This document shows, piece by piece, positions 7,938-20,750 of a stretch of 40,158 nt of DNA. How positions within the stretch are numbered: the stretch's first letter is position 1; every line of letters starts with the position of its first letter. The notes under the pieces were generated by a model, which was not told where the DNA came from, searched no databases, and saw only the letters and a list, made by a program, of their open reading frames with translations. Source of the stretch: Bradyrhizobium pachyrhizi (lineage in GTDB: Bacteria > Pseudomonadota > Alphaproteobacteria > Rhizobiales > Xanthobacteraceae). The stretch covers positions 104,046-144,203 of the forward strand of contig NZ_LFIQ01000084.1 in NCBI RefSeq assembly GCF_001189245.1, given 5' to 3'. The translations under genes were made by a program, and so were the position numbers.

Positions 7938-8407
7938 CGCCGTAACTCCTGTCTGCCCCGCCCTGGAGCGTTTCCGCTCTCTTGCCGGCTTGCCCGGGGC
8001 AAAACTTCAGTTTCAAATTCGGCGGTCCTTGGTCGCTCCTTGGGCCAGATCACGGCGTGTTTGCTTCGAATCGGGGGCGCCTCATCCCCGCCGAGCCGTT
8101 CGATCCGAGCATGCGGGCGAGGACTTCCTCGCGCTTGTGTGATAGACAAAAATTTGGCAAGGTCTAAGTTAGGACAGTAAAGCTGTCTCAATTTCGAGGC
8201 CATCCCGGCATAGGGATTGCAACGAGACCTCGGCGCCCCGAGCTCCGAGAATGCTGCAGGCAGGGCCGTCCCTCAGGGGACGTTGAAACGCCCGTCGTCT
8301 GAATTTAGGAAAATGCGGCTCGCGGCGGACGAGCGGTGGCCCGGTGGGTGCCGCAACGTCCAAGGTGCGCCAAATACGGTGGGGCCCTTACGAAAGGGAG
8401 AGGACAC
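7938..8407 (+). promoter_or_regulatory. 470-bp gltB upstream region
   Basis: There is no convincing gene in this gap. It holds a palindrome GACAG-N5-CTGTC (8173-8187) in an AT-richer stretch that probably carries the gltB promoter, a stem GCGAGG/CCTCGC (8117-8132), and a GTCCC/GGGAC hairpin (8268-8281) that would lie in a long gltB leader. I found no sigma-54 promoter (TGGCAC-N5-TTGCA type). A ribosome binding site GGGAGAGGA precedes the gltB start. Confidence 0.4.
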
Positions 8408-13144
<4,737 letters not shown>

Positions 13145-13152
13145 GCCTGAAA

Positions 13153-13260
13153 GACCCTCATGGTGAGGAGGCGCGCAGCGCCGCCTCGAACCATGAGGCC
13201 GCCACACGGGCCTCCATCCTTCGAGACGCGGCGCACGCGCCGCTCCTCAGGATGAGGGTC
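13153..13260. repeat. Dispersed palindromic repeat in the gltB-gltD gap
   Basis: The element starts GACCCTCATGGTGAGGAG and ends CTCCTCAGGATGAGGGTC, so its outer arms are imperfect inverted repeats. A second arm pair lies inside (CCTCGAACCATGAGG and CATCCTTCGAGACG). It occupies nearly all the space between gltB and gltD and would form a long stem in their shared transcript. This type of repeat is widespread in Bradyrhizobium intergenic DNA. Confidence 0.8.
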
Positions 13261-13303
13261 AAACAGAACAGACGAACACATGATGCAGGGGCATCGGGTT
13301 TCA

Positions 13304-14761
13304 ATGGGTAAGATCACAGGTTTTCTCGAGATCGAGCGGCATGACCGCAAGTACGAGCCGGTCGCCGATCGACTCAAGAACTTCAGGGAATTCGTCATTC
13401 CGCTGAGCGAGAAGGACACGCGCGACCAGGCGGCGCGCTGCATGAATTGCGGCATCCCCTATTGCCACGGCACCGGCTCGACCGCGCCGGGCACGCCGGG
13501 CTGCCCGGTCAACAACCAGATCCCCGATTTCAACGACCTCGTCTATCAGGGCAACTGGGAAGAAGCCTCGCGCAACCTGCACTCGACCAACAACTTCCCC
13601 GAATTCACCGGCCGCATCTGCCCGGCGCCGTGCGAGGCGTCCTGCACGCTCAACATCGACGACAATCCGGTCACCATCAAGACCATCGAATGCGCGATCG
13701 TGGACCGCGCCTGGGACAATGGCTGGCTGAAGCCGGAGATCGCAGCCGTTAAGACCGGCAAGAAGGTCGCCGTGATCGGCTCGGGTCCCGCCGGCATGGC
13801 CGCCGCGCAGCAGCTCGCGCGCGCCGGCCACGAGGTGCATGTCTACGAGAAGTTCGCCAAGGCCGGCGGCCTGCTGCGCTACGGCATTCCCGACTTCAAG
13901 ATGGAGAAGGGCATCATCGACCGCCGCGTGGCGCAGATGGAGGCCGAGGGCGTCACCTTCCATTACGGCAAGGCCGTCGGCGGCTCGACGCCGGGTGCGA
14001 TCGATCCGCAGGAGCTCGCCAAGCAGTATGACGCCGTGGCGCTGACCGGCGGCGCGGAAGCCCCGCGCGACCTGCCGATCCCCGGCCGCGAGCTTTCCGG
14101 CATCCACTTCGCAATGGACTTCCTGCCGCAGCAGAACCGCCGCGTCTCCGGCGAGCCGCTGAACGGCGCCGCCGACATCCTCGCCGGCGGCAAGCATGTC
14201 GTCGTGATCGGCGGCGGCGACACCGGCTCGGACTGCATCGGCACCTCGTTCCGGCAAGGCGCAACGTCGGTGACCCAGCTCGAGATCATGCCGGCGCCGC
14301 CCGAGCACGAGAACAAGGGCGTGACCTGGCCGAACTGGCCGCTGAAGATGCGCACGTCGTCGAGCCAGGCCGAAGGCGCGGTGCGCGAATTCGCCGTGCT
14401 GACGACGAAGTTCGAAGGCGTCGACGGCAAGGTGACGAAGCTGCATTGCGTCAAGGTCGACGACAAGTTCAAGCCGCTGCCCGGCACCGAGTTCACGCTG
14501 GATGCCGAACTGGTTCTGCTGGCGATGGGCTTCGTGCATCCGGTGCACGAGGGCCTGCTCAAGACGCTGGGCGTCGAGCTCGACCAGCGCGGCAACGTCC
14601 GTGCGTCCCTGCACGACTACCAGACCTCGCGCGCGAAAATCTTCTCGGCCGGCGACATGCGCCGCGGCCAGTCGCTCGTGGTCTGGGCGATCCGCGAAGG
14701 CCGCCAGTGCGCGCGCTCGATCGACACCTTCCTGATGGGGAAGACGGATCTGCCGGGGTGA
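13304..14761 (+). CDS. gltD: Glutamate synthase (NADPH) small subunit
   Basis: A 485-residue GOGAT beta subunit that passes electrons from NADPH through FAD and 4Fe-4S clusters to the large subunit. The N-terminal cysteine-rich region ([33 protein letters not shown]) binds the Fe-S clusters. The FAD site is [22 protein letters not shown] at about residue 160. The NADPH site is [14 protein letters not shown] at about 300. The C-terminal FAD contact is [17 protein letters not shown]. The ATG at 13304 gives the conserved start [15 protein letters not shown]; another at 13280 adds eight unconserved residues. It lies downstream of gltB. Confidence 0.97.
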   Translation: MGKITGFLEIERHDRKYEPVADRLKNFREFVIPLSEKDTRDQAARCMNCGIPYCHGTGSTAPGTPGCPVNNQIPDFNDLVYQGNWEEASRNLHSTNNFPEFTGRICPAPCEASCTLNIDDNPVTIKTIECAIVDRAWDNGWLKPEIAAVKTGKKVAVIGSGPAGMAAAQQLARAGHEVHVYEKFAKAGGLLRYGIPDFKMEKGIIDRRVAQMEAEGVTFHYGKAVGGSTPGAIDPQELAKQYDAVALTGGAEAPRDLPIPGRELSGIHFAMDFLPQQNRRVSGEPLNGAADILAGGKHVVVIGGGDTGSDCIGTSFRQGATSVTQLEIMPAPPEHENKGVTWPNWPLKMRTSSSQAEGAVREFAVLTTKFEGVDGKVTKLHCVKVDDKFKPLPGTEFTLDAELVLLAMGFVHPVHEGLLKTLGVELDQRGNVRASLHDYQTSRAKIFSAGDMRRGQSLVVWAIREGRQCARSIDTFLMGKTDLPG

Positions 14762-14802
14762 GTGCCCCGGCGGTTTCGCCGAACTGCATCCACAAACGCA
14801 GC

Positions 14803-14905
14803 TGTCATCGCCCGCGAAAGCGGGCGATCCAGTATTCCAGAGACGTCAGGGCTTGAACGGATAGGCCGCGGCGTGCTGGGTGCCCCGCCTTCGCGGGGCA
14901 CGACA
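14803..14905. repeat. Dispersed palindromic repeat downstream of gltD
   Basis: TGTCATCGCCCGCGAAAGCGGGCGATCC at the left contains its own hairpin (CGCCCGC/GCGGGCG), and GTGCCCCGCCTTCGCGGGGCACGACA at the right contains another (GTGCCCCGC/GCGGGGCAC). These paired hairpins around a short centre are typical of an alphaproteobacterial intergenic element. It lies between the convergent gltD and outer-membrane genes and may terminate both. Confidence 0.75.
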
Positions 14906-14939
14906 TCTCATTTGAGATGCGACGTGCGCACCCTCGCCG

Positions 14940-16700
14940 CTAATTCTGCACCCGCACGCCCAGCATCATCACCGTCGACGCCGAGCTCTGTCCCGGCTGA
15001 TTCGAATCCAGCCAGTTCCGGCTCAGCGTGCCCTTGATCCAGAGGCTGCGGGTCAGCTTGTAGATCAGGTCGCCCGACAACGCGTAGATCTTGTCGGTGC
15101 GGTTGTCGCCCTGGTAATCGAGCGTGCCGTAGGTGAACTTGCCGATGCCGGTCAGCCAGCGGCGGAAGTCGTGATCGACCTCGACGGTGTAGGTGCGCGA
15201 CAGCACGCCCGAGGTGCCGGGCAGCGTGGTCTCGCCGATCTGGGTGTCGGAATAGAATTTGGCCGTGGTTAGCGGCGTAGCGGTCCAGGTCAGCGAGGCC
15301 GTGGTGAGCAGGCCTTCGAGTCGGCTAAGCCGCGGGTCGACATAGTCGCGCATGGCATAGCCGATCGAGATCTCACCGAACAACAGCCGGGTGAACTCGA
15401 ACGACGTACCGACCTTGGCATAACCGCCCGACGAATTGCGCGCGTAACCGTTGCGGTCGAGATAGAGATCATGGAAGCGGCTGTCGCCCTCGACTTCGAC
15501 AAAGGGCTTCACGGCCGGATTGAGCTCATAGCTGACGCGGCCGACGCCGCCATATTGGGTGAAGTTGCGATCGTCGTTCGACGACGAGGTGCCGTCGGTG
15601 AGCTTCGACCATTGGTAGTCGGTGCGGTCGACCGTGCCGCCGAGCGAGACCTGCATGCGGTTGAAATGCTGGTCGATGCCGAAGGTGCCGCCGACCGTGG
15701 TGTAGATCGGATATCTGGCGAGGCCGGCCTGCACGTTCGGGCTGCCGGGATTGTCGGTCGAGACCAGCAGGCGGGCCTGTCCCAGCAGATGCGTGTCCTT
15801 GGTGACGTCGAGACGGCCGTCGATATGGCCGGTGAAATTCGGACGGTCGATGTCGAGCGGCGCCGACAGCGGCGTGCCGTCGGCGTTCGGCGTCAGCCCG
15901 GAGCCATAGCCGTTGAAGGAGCCGCGCAAATCGGCGACGACGGCGTGACGCTCCCAGTCGGAGACCGCGAGGAATTCCGGCGCGACCATGTAGAACGCCC
16001 TGCCCTGCGGCGAGTAGAGCCGACCAGGGTTGGTGTCGTAGCCGGCCATCACCTCGACCGCGGTCTTGACCATGAACGAGCCGGCATAATCGCCGACCGC
16101 GCCGAACGGATCGTCGTCGATCTTGAGCCGCTTGCGCGGCGGCTGGCCGACGATGGTGCCGGCCATCGCCGGCGGCAGCGGCGTCTTGTTGGCGGTCTCC
16201 GAGGGCGGGATCGACAGTCGCAGCTGCCCGGTGGCGTTCAATGGCGCCGGCGTCGGCTGCGGCGAGCCGGGTCCGGCCGGCGGCTTCGGCCTGGCCTGGC
16301 CGGGATAATATTTCGGCTTCTGGCGTTTGCGGTTGAGCGAGTCATAGCCCGACGTCGCGGCGCCGTTCGCCGCGGGGAGCCCGTAGGTCGGGACCTGTCC
16401 GATCCGCGTCGTCGACGTCGATGTCGATGAAGACGAAGAGGAACGGCGATCGCGATCGGCGTCGGGTAGCTTCAGACCGTTGAGCGGATCCATCGCGTCC
16501 GCCGTGGTCCGGCGCAGCGGCGAATCCTGTGTGATCACCTGGCTCTGGCGATTGGCGCTGAACAGATCGGGCGTCACGGTCTGGGCCGCGGCGAACCCGG
16601 TGGTCACGGTCAGCGCCAGAGCGGTCACGGCCGGACATGGCAAAACCGCGCGGACGAGGCGTCCACGCCGGTCTGGGCCGCTTGCTGGCCGCCGCAACAC
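14940..16700 (-). CDS. Outer-membrane beta-barrel protein (BBP2-type)
   Basis: A 586-residue exported protein. Residues 1-40 hold a signal peptide with an extended basic start. Residues 40-200 are low complexity: a Ser/Thr run (RRSSSSSSTSTSTT), then Pro-rich and basic segments. From about 205 to the C-terminus, alternating amphipathic strands with periodic Tyr/Phe/Trp and short turns form a predicted barrel (KTAVEVMAGYDTNPGRLYS near its beginning), resembling the putative beta-barrel porin 2 family (PF10082) linked to polysaccharide export in rhizobia. The start codon is GTG at 16700 with GGAG 10 bp upstream. It is divergent from the Kdo-pathway gene, consistent with an envelope role. Substrate unknown. 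Confidence 0.85.
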   Translation of the reverse strand: MLRRPASGPDRRGRLVRAVLPCPAVTALALTVTTGFAAAQTVTPDLFSANRQSQVITQDSPLRRTTADAMDPLNGLKLPDADRDRRSSSSSSTSTSTTRIGQVPTYGLPAANGAATSGYDSLNRKRQKPKYYPGQARPKPPAGPGSPQPTPAPLNATGQLRLSIPPSETANKTPLPPAMAGTIVGQPPRKRLKIDDDPFGAVGDYAGSFMVKTAVEVMAGYDTNPGRLYSPQGRAFYMVAPEFLAVSDWERHAVVADLRGSFNGYGSGLTPNADGTPLSAPLDIDRPNFTGHIDGRLDVTKDTHLLGQARLLVSTDNPGSPNVQAGLARYPIYTTVGGTFGIDQHFNRMQVSLGGTVDRTDYQWSKLTDGTSSSNDDRNFTQYGGVGRVSYELNPAVKPFVEVEGDSRFHDLYLDRNGYARNSSGGYAKVGTSFEFTRLLFGEISIGYAMRDYVDPRLSRLEGLLTTASLTWTATPLTTAKFYSDTQIGETTLPGTSGVLSRTYTVEVDHDFRRWLTGIGKFTYGTLDYQGDNRTDKIYALSGDLIYKLTRSLWIKGTLSRNWLDSNQPGQSSASTVMMLGVRVQN

Positions 16701-16889
16701 GATGGAAAAACTCCAACGAATTCACATACTTGTCGGACGCACTCCACCGGGCGGCGGAAAACGTCGTTAATGGAGTTAAAACAATTATGGTTAATGAGCC
16801 GTTGAGGATCGGCTGCCGCGCGTCGCATCGCGGAATCGAACGTGCTAAGGGAGATGCCCGGGTGCAAAACCCCTCCCCTGGAATCCGAA

Positions 16890-17897
16890 ATGGCCAAACC
16901 GAAACCGCTGATGACCAAATCATCCGGCCCCGATGACGGCGCCGTTCAATCGGCGCTCCGCACCCTCGATGCCGAAGCAAGCGGCGTCGCAGCCCTGTCC
17001 GCGGCACTGAAGTCCGACCTCGGCGCGCCGTTCACCGCCGCGTCCGAGCTGATCGGCAAGGCCAAGGGACGGCTGATCGTCACCGGGCTCGGCAAGTCCG
17101 GCCATATCGGGCGCAAGATCGCCGCGACCTTTGCCTCGACAGGCACCCCGGCGTTCTTCGTGCACGCCGCCGAAGCGAGCCATGGCGACCTCGGCATGAT
17201 CACGATCGATGACGTGATCCTGGCGCTGTCGTGGTCCGGCGAGCAGCCGGAGATGCGCAACCTGATCGCCTATGCCGCGCGCTTCGGCATTCCGCTGATC
17301 GCGATGACGGCCGACAAGGATTCGACGCTGAGCAAGGCCGCCGACGTGCAGCTGACGCTGCCGAAGGCCCGCGAGGCCTGCCCGCACAATCTGGCGCCGA
17401 CCACCTCCTCGCTGATGATGCTGGCGCTCGGCGATGCGCTGGCGATCGCGCTGCTCGAGGGCCGCGGCTTCACCTCGACCGATTTCAGCGTGCTGCATCC
17501 GGGCGGCAAGCTCGGCGCGCTGCTGAAATATGCCCGCGACCTGATGCATGGCGGCGACGCGCTGCCGCTGAAGCCGCTCGGCACCAAGATGTCGGATGCG
17601 CTGGTCGAGATGACCTCCAAGGGTTTTGGCTGCGTCGGCATCGTCGACCGCCACGACCATCTCGTCGGCATCGTCACCGACGGCGATCTGCGCCGGCAGA
17701 TGCGCCCCGACCTTTTGACGCTGTCGGTCGACGAGGTCATGACCAGGACGCCGAAGACGATCAGCCGCGATACGCTGGCCGGCGAAGTGCTGGAATTGCT
17801 CAACGCCTCGAAGATCACGACGCTGATCGTGACCGACGCCAAGAAGCCGGTCGGCATCATCCATCTGCACGATCTGCTGCGGGCGGGTGTGGCGTAA
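16890..17897 (+). CDS. kdsD: Arabinose-5-phosphate isomerase (KdsD/KpsF family)
   Basis: A 335-residue enzyme that interconverts ribulose-5-phosphate and arabinose-5-phosphate, the first committed step to Kdo for LPS. The SIS domain occupies about residues 40-190, with LIVTGLGKSGHIGRKIAATFASTGTPAFFVHAAEASHGDLG covering the sugar-phosphate site, and HNLAPTTSSLMMLALGDALAIALLE the conserved helix. Two CBS domains follow, from about 205 and from 275 (VDEVMTRTPKTISRDTLAGE). The start at 16890 is the likelier; an ATG at 16911 is possible, and the ribosome site is weak for both. It stands divergent from an outer-membrane protein gene. Conventional gene order with kdsC/lpt is not present in the window. 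Confidence 0.93.
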   Translation: MAKPKPLMTKSSGPDDGAVQSALRTLDAEASGVAALSAALKSDLGAPFTAASELIGKAKGRLIVTGLGKSGHIGRKIAATFASTGTPAFFVHAAEASHGDLGMITIDDVILALSWSGEQPEMRNLIAYAARFGIPLIAMTADKDSTLSKAADVQLTLPKAREACPHNLAPTTSSLMMLALGDALAIALLEGRGFTSTDFSVLHPGGKLGALLKYARDLMHGGDALPLKPLGTKMSDALVEMTSKGFGCVGIVDRHDHLVGIVTDGDLRRQMRPDLLTLSVDEVMTRTPKTISRDTLAGEVLELLNASKITTLIVTDAKKPVGIIHLHDLLRAGVA

Positions 17898-17904
17898 TTC
17901 ACTC

Positions 17905-17989
17905 GGTCATTCCGGGGCACACGAAGCGTGAACCTCAGATGCGCAATTGCGCACCATAGTTCGATGCTTTCGCATCGCCCCGGAATGAC
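17905..17989. repeat. Dispersed GGTCATTCCGGGG-type palindromic repeat, copy 1
   Basis: GGTCATTCCGGGGCAC at the left and GCCCCGGAATGAC at the right are inverted repeats, with an inner TGCGCAATTGCGCACCA segment. A related element at 31405-31523 shares both arms and the GCGCACCATGGTTC-like centre. It lies just past kdsD and underlies the shifted 3' end of the neighbouring CMD gene. Confidence 0.8.
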
Positions 17990-18533
17990 AGCGGCTACCT
18001 CGGAAACCGCGCCGCGGTTTCCTCCAGCGGCAGGGCCAGCCGTTGGCGAGGTAGGAGACCGTGCGGTAGAAGCCGCACAGCAGGATGATCTCCAGGATCT
18101 GGTCCTCATCGTAATGCGCCGAGAGCGCCGCGAATTCCGTGTCATCCAGTGTCGCGCGGGCATGCAGCGCGTCGACCGCCGCGATCATCGCCTGCTCGGC
18201 CGGCGACCAGCAGCCGGCATCGGCCGCACCGCGCACGGTGGCGTGGACCTCCTGCTCCGTCAATTCGGCGGCCGTGCCGAACGCCGTGACGTGGACGCCC
18301 CATTCATATTCGCAGGCATTGAGTGCGCAGGTGCGGTCGATCACGATCTCCCGCGCCCTGAGCGACAACGGCCCGCGATCCAGCAGGCTGCCGCCGCGAA
18401 ACTTCTCCCAGGCGCGCGGATGACCGGCCATCACGCGGAACAGCACCAGCGGTGGCTTGCCGCGCATGATGCGATCGAAATGCTGTTGAACGTCCGCCGG
18501 ATAAGGCGGATCGAGCGGCGCGAGGCGTGACAT
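17907..18533 (-). CDS. Carboxymuconolactone decarboxylase (CMD)-family protein, 3' frameshift
   Basis: A CMD/AhpD-like protein. The family core is present: RTCALNACEYEWGVHVTAFG, with Cys69, Cys74 and His81 at the redox or proton-relay site, and DEDQILEIILLCGFYRTVSYLANG closing the fold at residue 165. The remaining 43 residues (WPCRWRKPRRGF and on) are untypical and run through an intergenic repeat. In the next frame the DNA reads LALPLEETAARFPR then a stop at 17995, which is the expected family ending. So one base (probably a C in the AACGGC-TGG junction) is missing near 18040, by mutation or sequencing error. The core enzyme may still fold. It is divergent from an HxlR regulator that likely controls it. 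Confidence 0.85.
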   Translation of the reverse strand: MSRLAPLDPPYPADVQQHFDRIMRGKPPLVLFRVMAGHPRAWEKFRGGSLLDRGPLSLRAREIVIDRTCALNACEYEWGVHVTAFGTAAELTEQEVHATVRGAADAGCWSPAEQAMIAAVDALHARATLDDTEFAALSAHYDEDQILEIILLCGFYRTVSYLANGWPCRWRKPRRGFRGSRCHSGAMRKHRTMVRNCASEVHASCAPE

Positions 18534-18547
18534 GGGCTGATCCCGTT

Positions 18548-18586
18548 GCTACATTTAATGTAGCGATACGCTACAATATCTGTAGC
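18548..18586. promoter_or_regulatory. Twin palindromic operators between CMD and HxlR genes
   Basis: Two 17-bp inverted repeats, GCTACATTTAATGTAGC (18548-18564) and GCTACAATATCTGTAGC (18570-18586), share the half-sites GCTACA and TGTAGC. Their centres are exactly 22 bp apart, about two helical turns. They fill the 87-bp divergent promoter. The HxlR protein encoded alongside is the obvious candidate to bind them, since dimeric winged-helix regulators of this type often autoregulate through a shared operator. Confidence 0.8.
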
Positions 18587-18620
18587 GGCTCGCAAGAGAG
18601 ATTCGACAGGAATTCGCGAC

Positions 18621-18956
18621 ATGCCGAAGCAGGGCCCAGTCACAAGACCCGCCGTCCGCGGCTCGCGGTCCGGCCGCCCGATCATGGCGCTGCTCGATCT
18701 CTTGGGACGGCGCTGGACCTTGCGCATCATCTGGGAGCTGCGCGAGGGCGCGCTGACCTCGCGCGCGCTGCGCACCGCCTGCGACGAGGCCTCGCCGACG
18801 ATCCTGCAGACGCGATTGACCGAACTGCGCGAGGCCGGCTTCGTCGAACTGACGGATGAGGGTTACGGGCTCACCGCGCTCGGCCGCGAGCTGTTCCAGA
18901 CCTTCACGCCGCTCCACCGTTTCGCCGAGCGCTGGAGCAAGCGGGGAGGCAGCTAG
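18621..18956 (+). CDS. HxlR-family winged-helix transcriptional regulator
   Basis: A 111-residue DUF24/HxlR regulator. The winged helix spans residues 20-95: ALLDLLGRRWTLRIIWELREG, then SPTILQTRLTELREAGFVEL (recognition helix), then DEGYGLTALGRELF (wing). HxlR proteins are dimers; several sense quinones, aldehydes or oxidants through a cysteine. The only cysteine here is Cys54, in RTACDEASP before the recognition helix; the N-terminal sensing cysteine of the best-studied members is absent. It is divergent from the CMD-family gene and faces two identical-type palindromes, so regulation of that gene and itself is likely. The signal is unknown. Confidence 0.92.
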   Translation: MPKQGPVTRPAVRGSRSGRPIMALLDLLGRRWTLRIIWELREGALTSRALRTACDEASPTILQTRLTELREAGFVELTDEGYGLTALGRELFQTFTPLHRFAERWSKRGGS

Positions 18957-18976
18957 ATCTCAGTGACCGTCAGTGT

Positions 18977-19047
18977 GTAGCCCGCATGAGCGGAGCGATA
19001 TGCGGGACCGGTTTACCCGGGTATCGCTGCGCTCACCCCGGGGCTAC
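18977..19047. repeat. Dispersed palindromic repeat (GTAGCCCG type), copy 2
   Basis: GTAGCCCGCATG at the left and CCCCGGGGCTAC-like sequence at the right form imperfect inverted arms about 71 bp end to end. It is related to the element at 7003-7123 but with a shorter centre. It lies between the convergent HxlR and NfeD genes. Confidence 0.7.
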
Positions 19048-19074
19048 AGATGACTGGAGCAAGCGCGCCGCCGG

Positions 19075-19521
19075 CTAGACCGCAGCCACCGTCAGGCTCG
19101 CGCCGTCGGCGCGGACCACCTTGACCCGGCTGCCGGCGGGCGCATCGGGGCCGGCGACGCGCCACACCGTGTCGTCGATCCGCACCGTGCCCGATCCGTC
19201 GACGATCGGCTTCTCCAACGTGAATTCGCGGCCGACCAGGGCTTCGTTGCGGCGGTTGAGGAAGGGATTGGTCTTGCTGGCCGCCGTCGCGCCCTTCGCG
19301 AAATGCCGCCATGCCGGCACCGCCAACGCGGCGAACACTGCGAACATCAAGAGCTGTATCTGCCAGGACGACGTGAAGGCGAACGACAGCAGGCCGACGA
19401 GAAGCGCCGCGAGCCCGAGCCAGAACAGGAATACTCCGGGCGCCGCGAGCTCCAGCGCCATCAGGATGAAGCCGAAGATCAGCCAGTTCCAGGTACCCAA
19501 TGTCGAAAACATCTCGGCCAT
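19075..19521 (-). CDS. NfeD-family membrane protein
   Basis: A 148-residue short NfeD protein. Residues about 10-75 contain three or four hydrophobic spans (WNWLIFGFILMALELAAPGVFLFWLGLAALLVGLL, then QIQLLMFAVFAALAVPAW). Residues about 90-148 form the soluble OB-fold (EALVGREFTLEKPIVDGSGTVRIDDTVWRVAG). NfeD proteins partner with stomatin-like SPFH proteins in inner-membrane microdomains, and here the gene lies 41 bp downstream of exactly such an SPFH gene in the same direction, so they form an operon. The long serine-protease form of NfeD is not present. No distinct terminator is seen apart from the repeat beyond it. Confidence 0.93.
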   Translation of the reverse strand: MAEMFSTLGTWNWLIFGFILMALELAAPGVFLFWLGLAALLVGLLSFAFTSSWQIQLLMFAVFAALAVPAWRHFAKGATAASKTNPFLNRRNEALVGREFTLEKPIVDGSGTVRIDDTVWRVAGPDAPAGSRVKVVRADGASLTVAAV

Positions 19522-19562
19522 GACGTGACCTCTACCATTGCGGGCGCGACGCCGTCACGCCC

Positions 19563-20567
19563 TCACCGCTGCGGCGGCACCGGCGGTGGCACCGGTGGCC
19601 CGGCCGGCGGCACCGAACCGCCACGCCGTGCTGCGGCCGTGGCGGACGCCGCACTTTCGCCGAAGGTGGCGCGGGCGATCTCGCCGATGCCGGCCAGCGA
19701 ACCCAGCACGCTCGAGGTCTCGATCGGCAGCATCAGGACCTTCTGGTTCGGCGACTCCGCAAGCTGGCCGAACGCCTTGATGTACTTGTCGGCGATGAAA
19801 TAGTTCAGCGCGGCGACGTCGCCCTTGGCGATCGATTCCGACACCATCTGGGTCGCCTTGGCCTCGGCCTCGGCGAGCCGCTCGCGCGCCTCGGCGTCGC
19901 GGAAGGCGGCCTCGCGGCGGCCCTCAGCCTGCAGGATCTGGCCCTGCTTGGCGCCCTCGGCGCGCAGGATTTCGGATTGCCGCTGGCCCTCGGCCTGCAA
20001 AATGTCGGCGCGCTTGACGCGCTCGGCCTTCATCTGCCGGCCCATCGCCTCGACGAGGTCCGCCGGCGGCACGATGTCCTTGATTTCGATGCGGTTGACC
20101 TTGACGCCCCAGGGCGATACCGCGGCGTCGACCACACGCAGCAGCCGCTCGTTGATCTCGTCACGATGCGACAGCACCTGGTCGAGATCCATCGAGCCCA
20201 TCACCGAGCGGATGTTGGTCATGGTCAGGACGGTGATCGCCTGGTTGAGATTGGCAACCTCGTAGCTCGCCTTGGCGGCATCGAACACCTGGTAGAACGC
20301 GACGCCGTCCACGGTCACGGTGGCGTTGTCCTTGGTGATCACCTCCTGCTCGGGAATGTCGATCACCTGCTCCATCATGTTGATCTTGCGCCCGATGCGG
20401 TCGAAATAGGGCACGATCAAATTGAGGCCGGGCGACAGCGTGCGGGTGTATTTGCCGAACCGCTCGATGGTCCAGTCAAAACCCTGCGGAACGGTCTTGA
20501 TCCCGGCGAACAGCGTAACGATGACGAGAAGAACAAACGCGATCGCGAAGACGTCGAAGCCAGTCAT
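19563..20567 (-). CDS. SPFH/Band 7 (stomatin-like, QmcA family) protein
   Basis: A 334-residue prohibitin/stomatin-homology protein. One N-terminal membrane anchor ([17 protein letters not shown]) is followed by the SPFH domain ([57 protein letters not shown] at about residues 25-80). A charged coiled coil then runs from about 170 to 260 ([29 protein letters not shown]). The end is Pro-rich ([12 protein letters not shown]). Such proteins build oligomeric scaffolds in the inner membrane and recruit proteases. I chose the ATG at 20567 because GGAGGA lies about 7 bp upstream; a TTG at 20579 has no such site. NfeD follows in the same operon. Confidence 0.95.
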   Translation of the reverse strand: MTGFDVFAIAFVLLVIVTLFAGIKTVPQGFDWTIERFGKYTRTLSPGLNLIVPYFDRIGRKINMMEQVIDIPEQEVITKDNATVTVDGVAFYQVFDAAKASYEVANLNQAITVLTMTNIRSVMGSMDLDQVLSHRDEINERLLRVVDAAVSPWGVKVNRIEIKDIVPPADLVEAMGRQMKAERVKRADILQAEGQRQSEILRAEGAKQGQILQAEGRREAAFRDAEARERLAEAEAKATQMVSESIAKGDVAALNYFIADKYIKAFGQLAESPNQKVLMLPIETSSVLGSLAGIGEIARATFGESAASATAAARRGGSVPPAGPPVPPPVPPQR

Positions 20568-20750
20568 AAATTCCTCCAAGGCCGGCGAGACCGTCGCCAG
20601 TCACGGTCGTGCATTGGTCGGCAGGACCACTCCGCCGGTTCAGCCGGCTGTTGTTCTCCCTAGCACATAGGAAGCTGCTGTCGGATGACCAGATGCCAAC
20701 GAATGCCCGTGCCCGGTGTCACGGATCGTTAACAATCAAATCCAGCCTTG

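Noticed and set aside
8117..8190. Possible sigma-54 (NtrC) promoter ahead of gltB
   Set aside because: No GG-N10-GC spaced TGGCAC/TTGCA pair is present; TTGGCA at 8154 lacks the partner element.
13153..13260. Repeat clusters as a CRISPR array
   Set aside because: The repeats are single palindromic units in different gaps; no set of equal direct repeats with regular spacers exists, and no cas genes are present.
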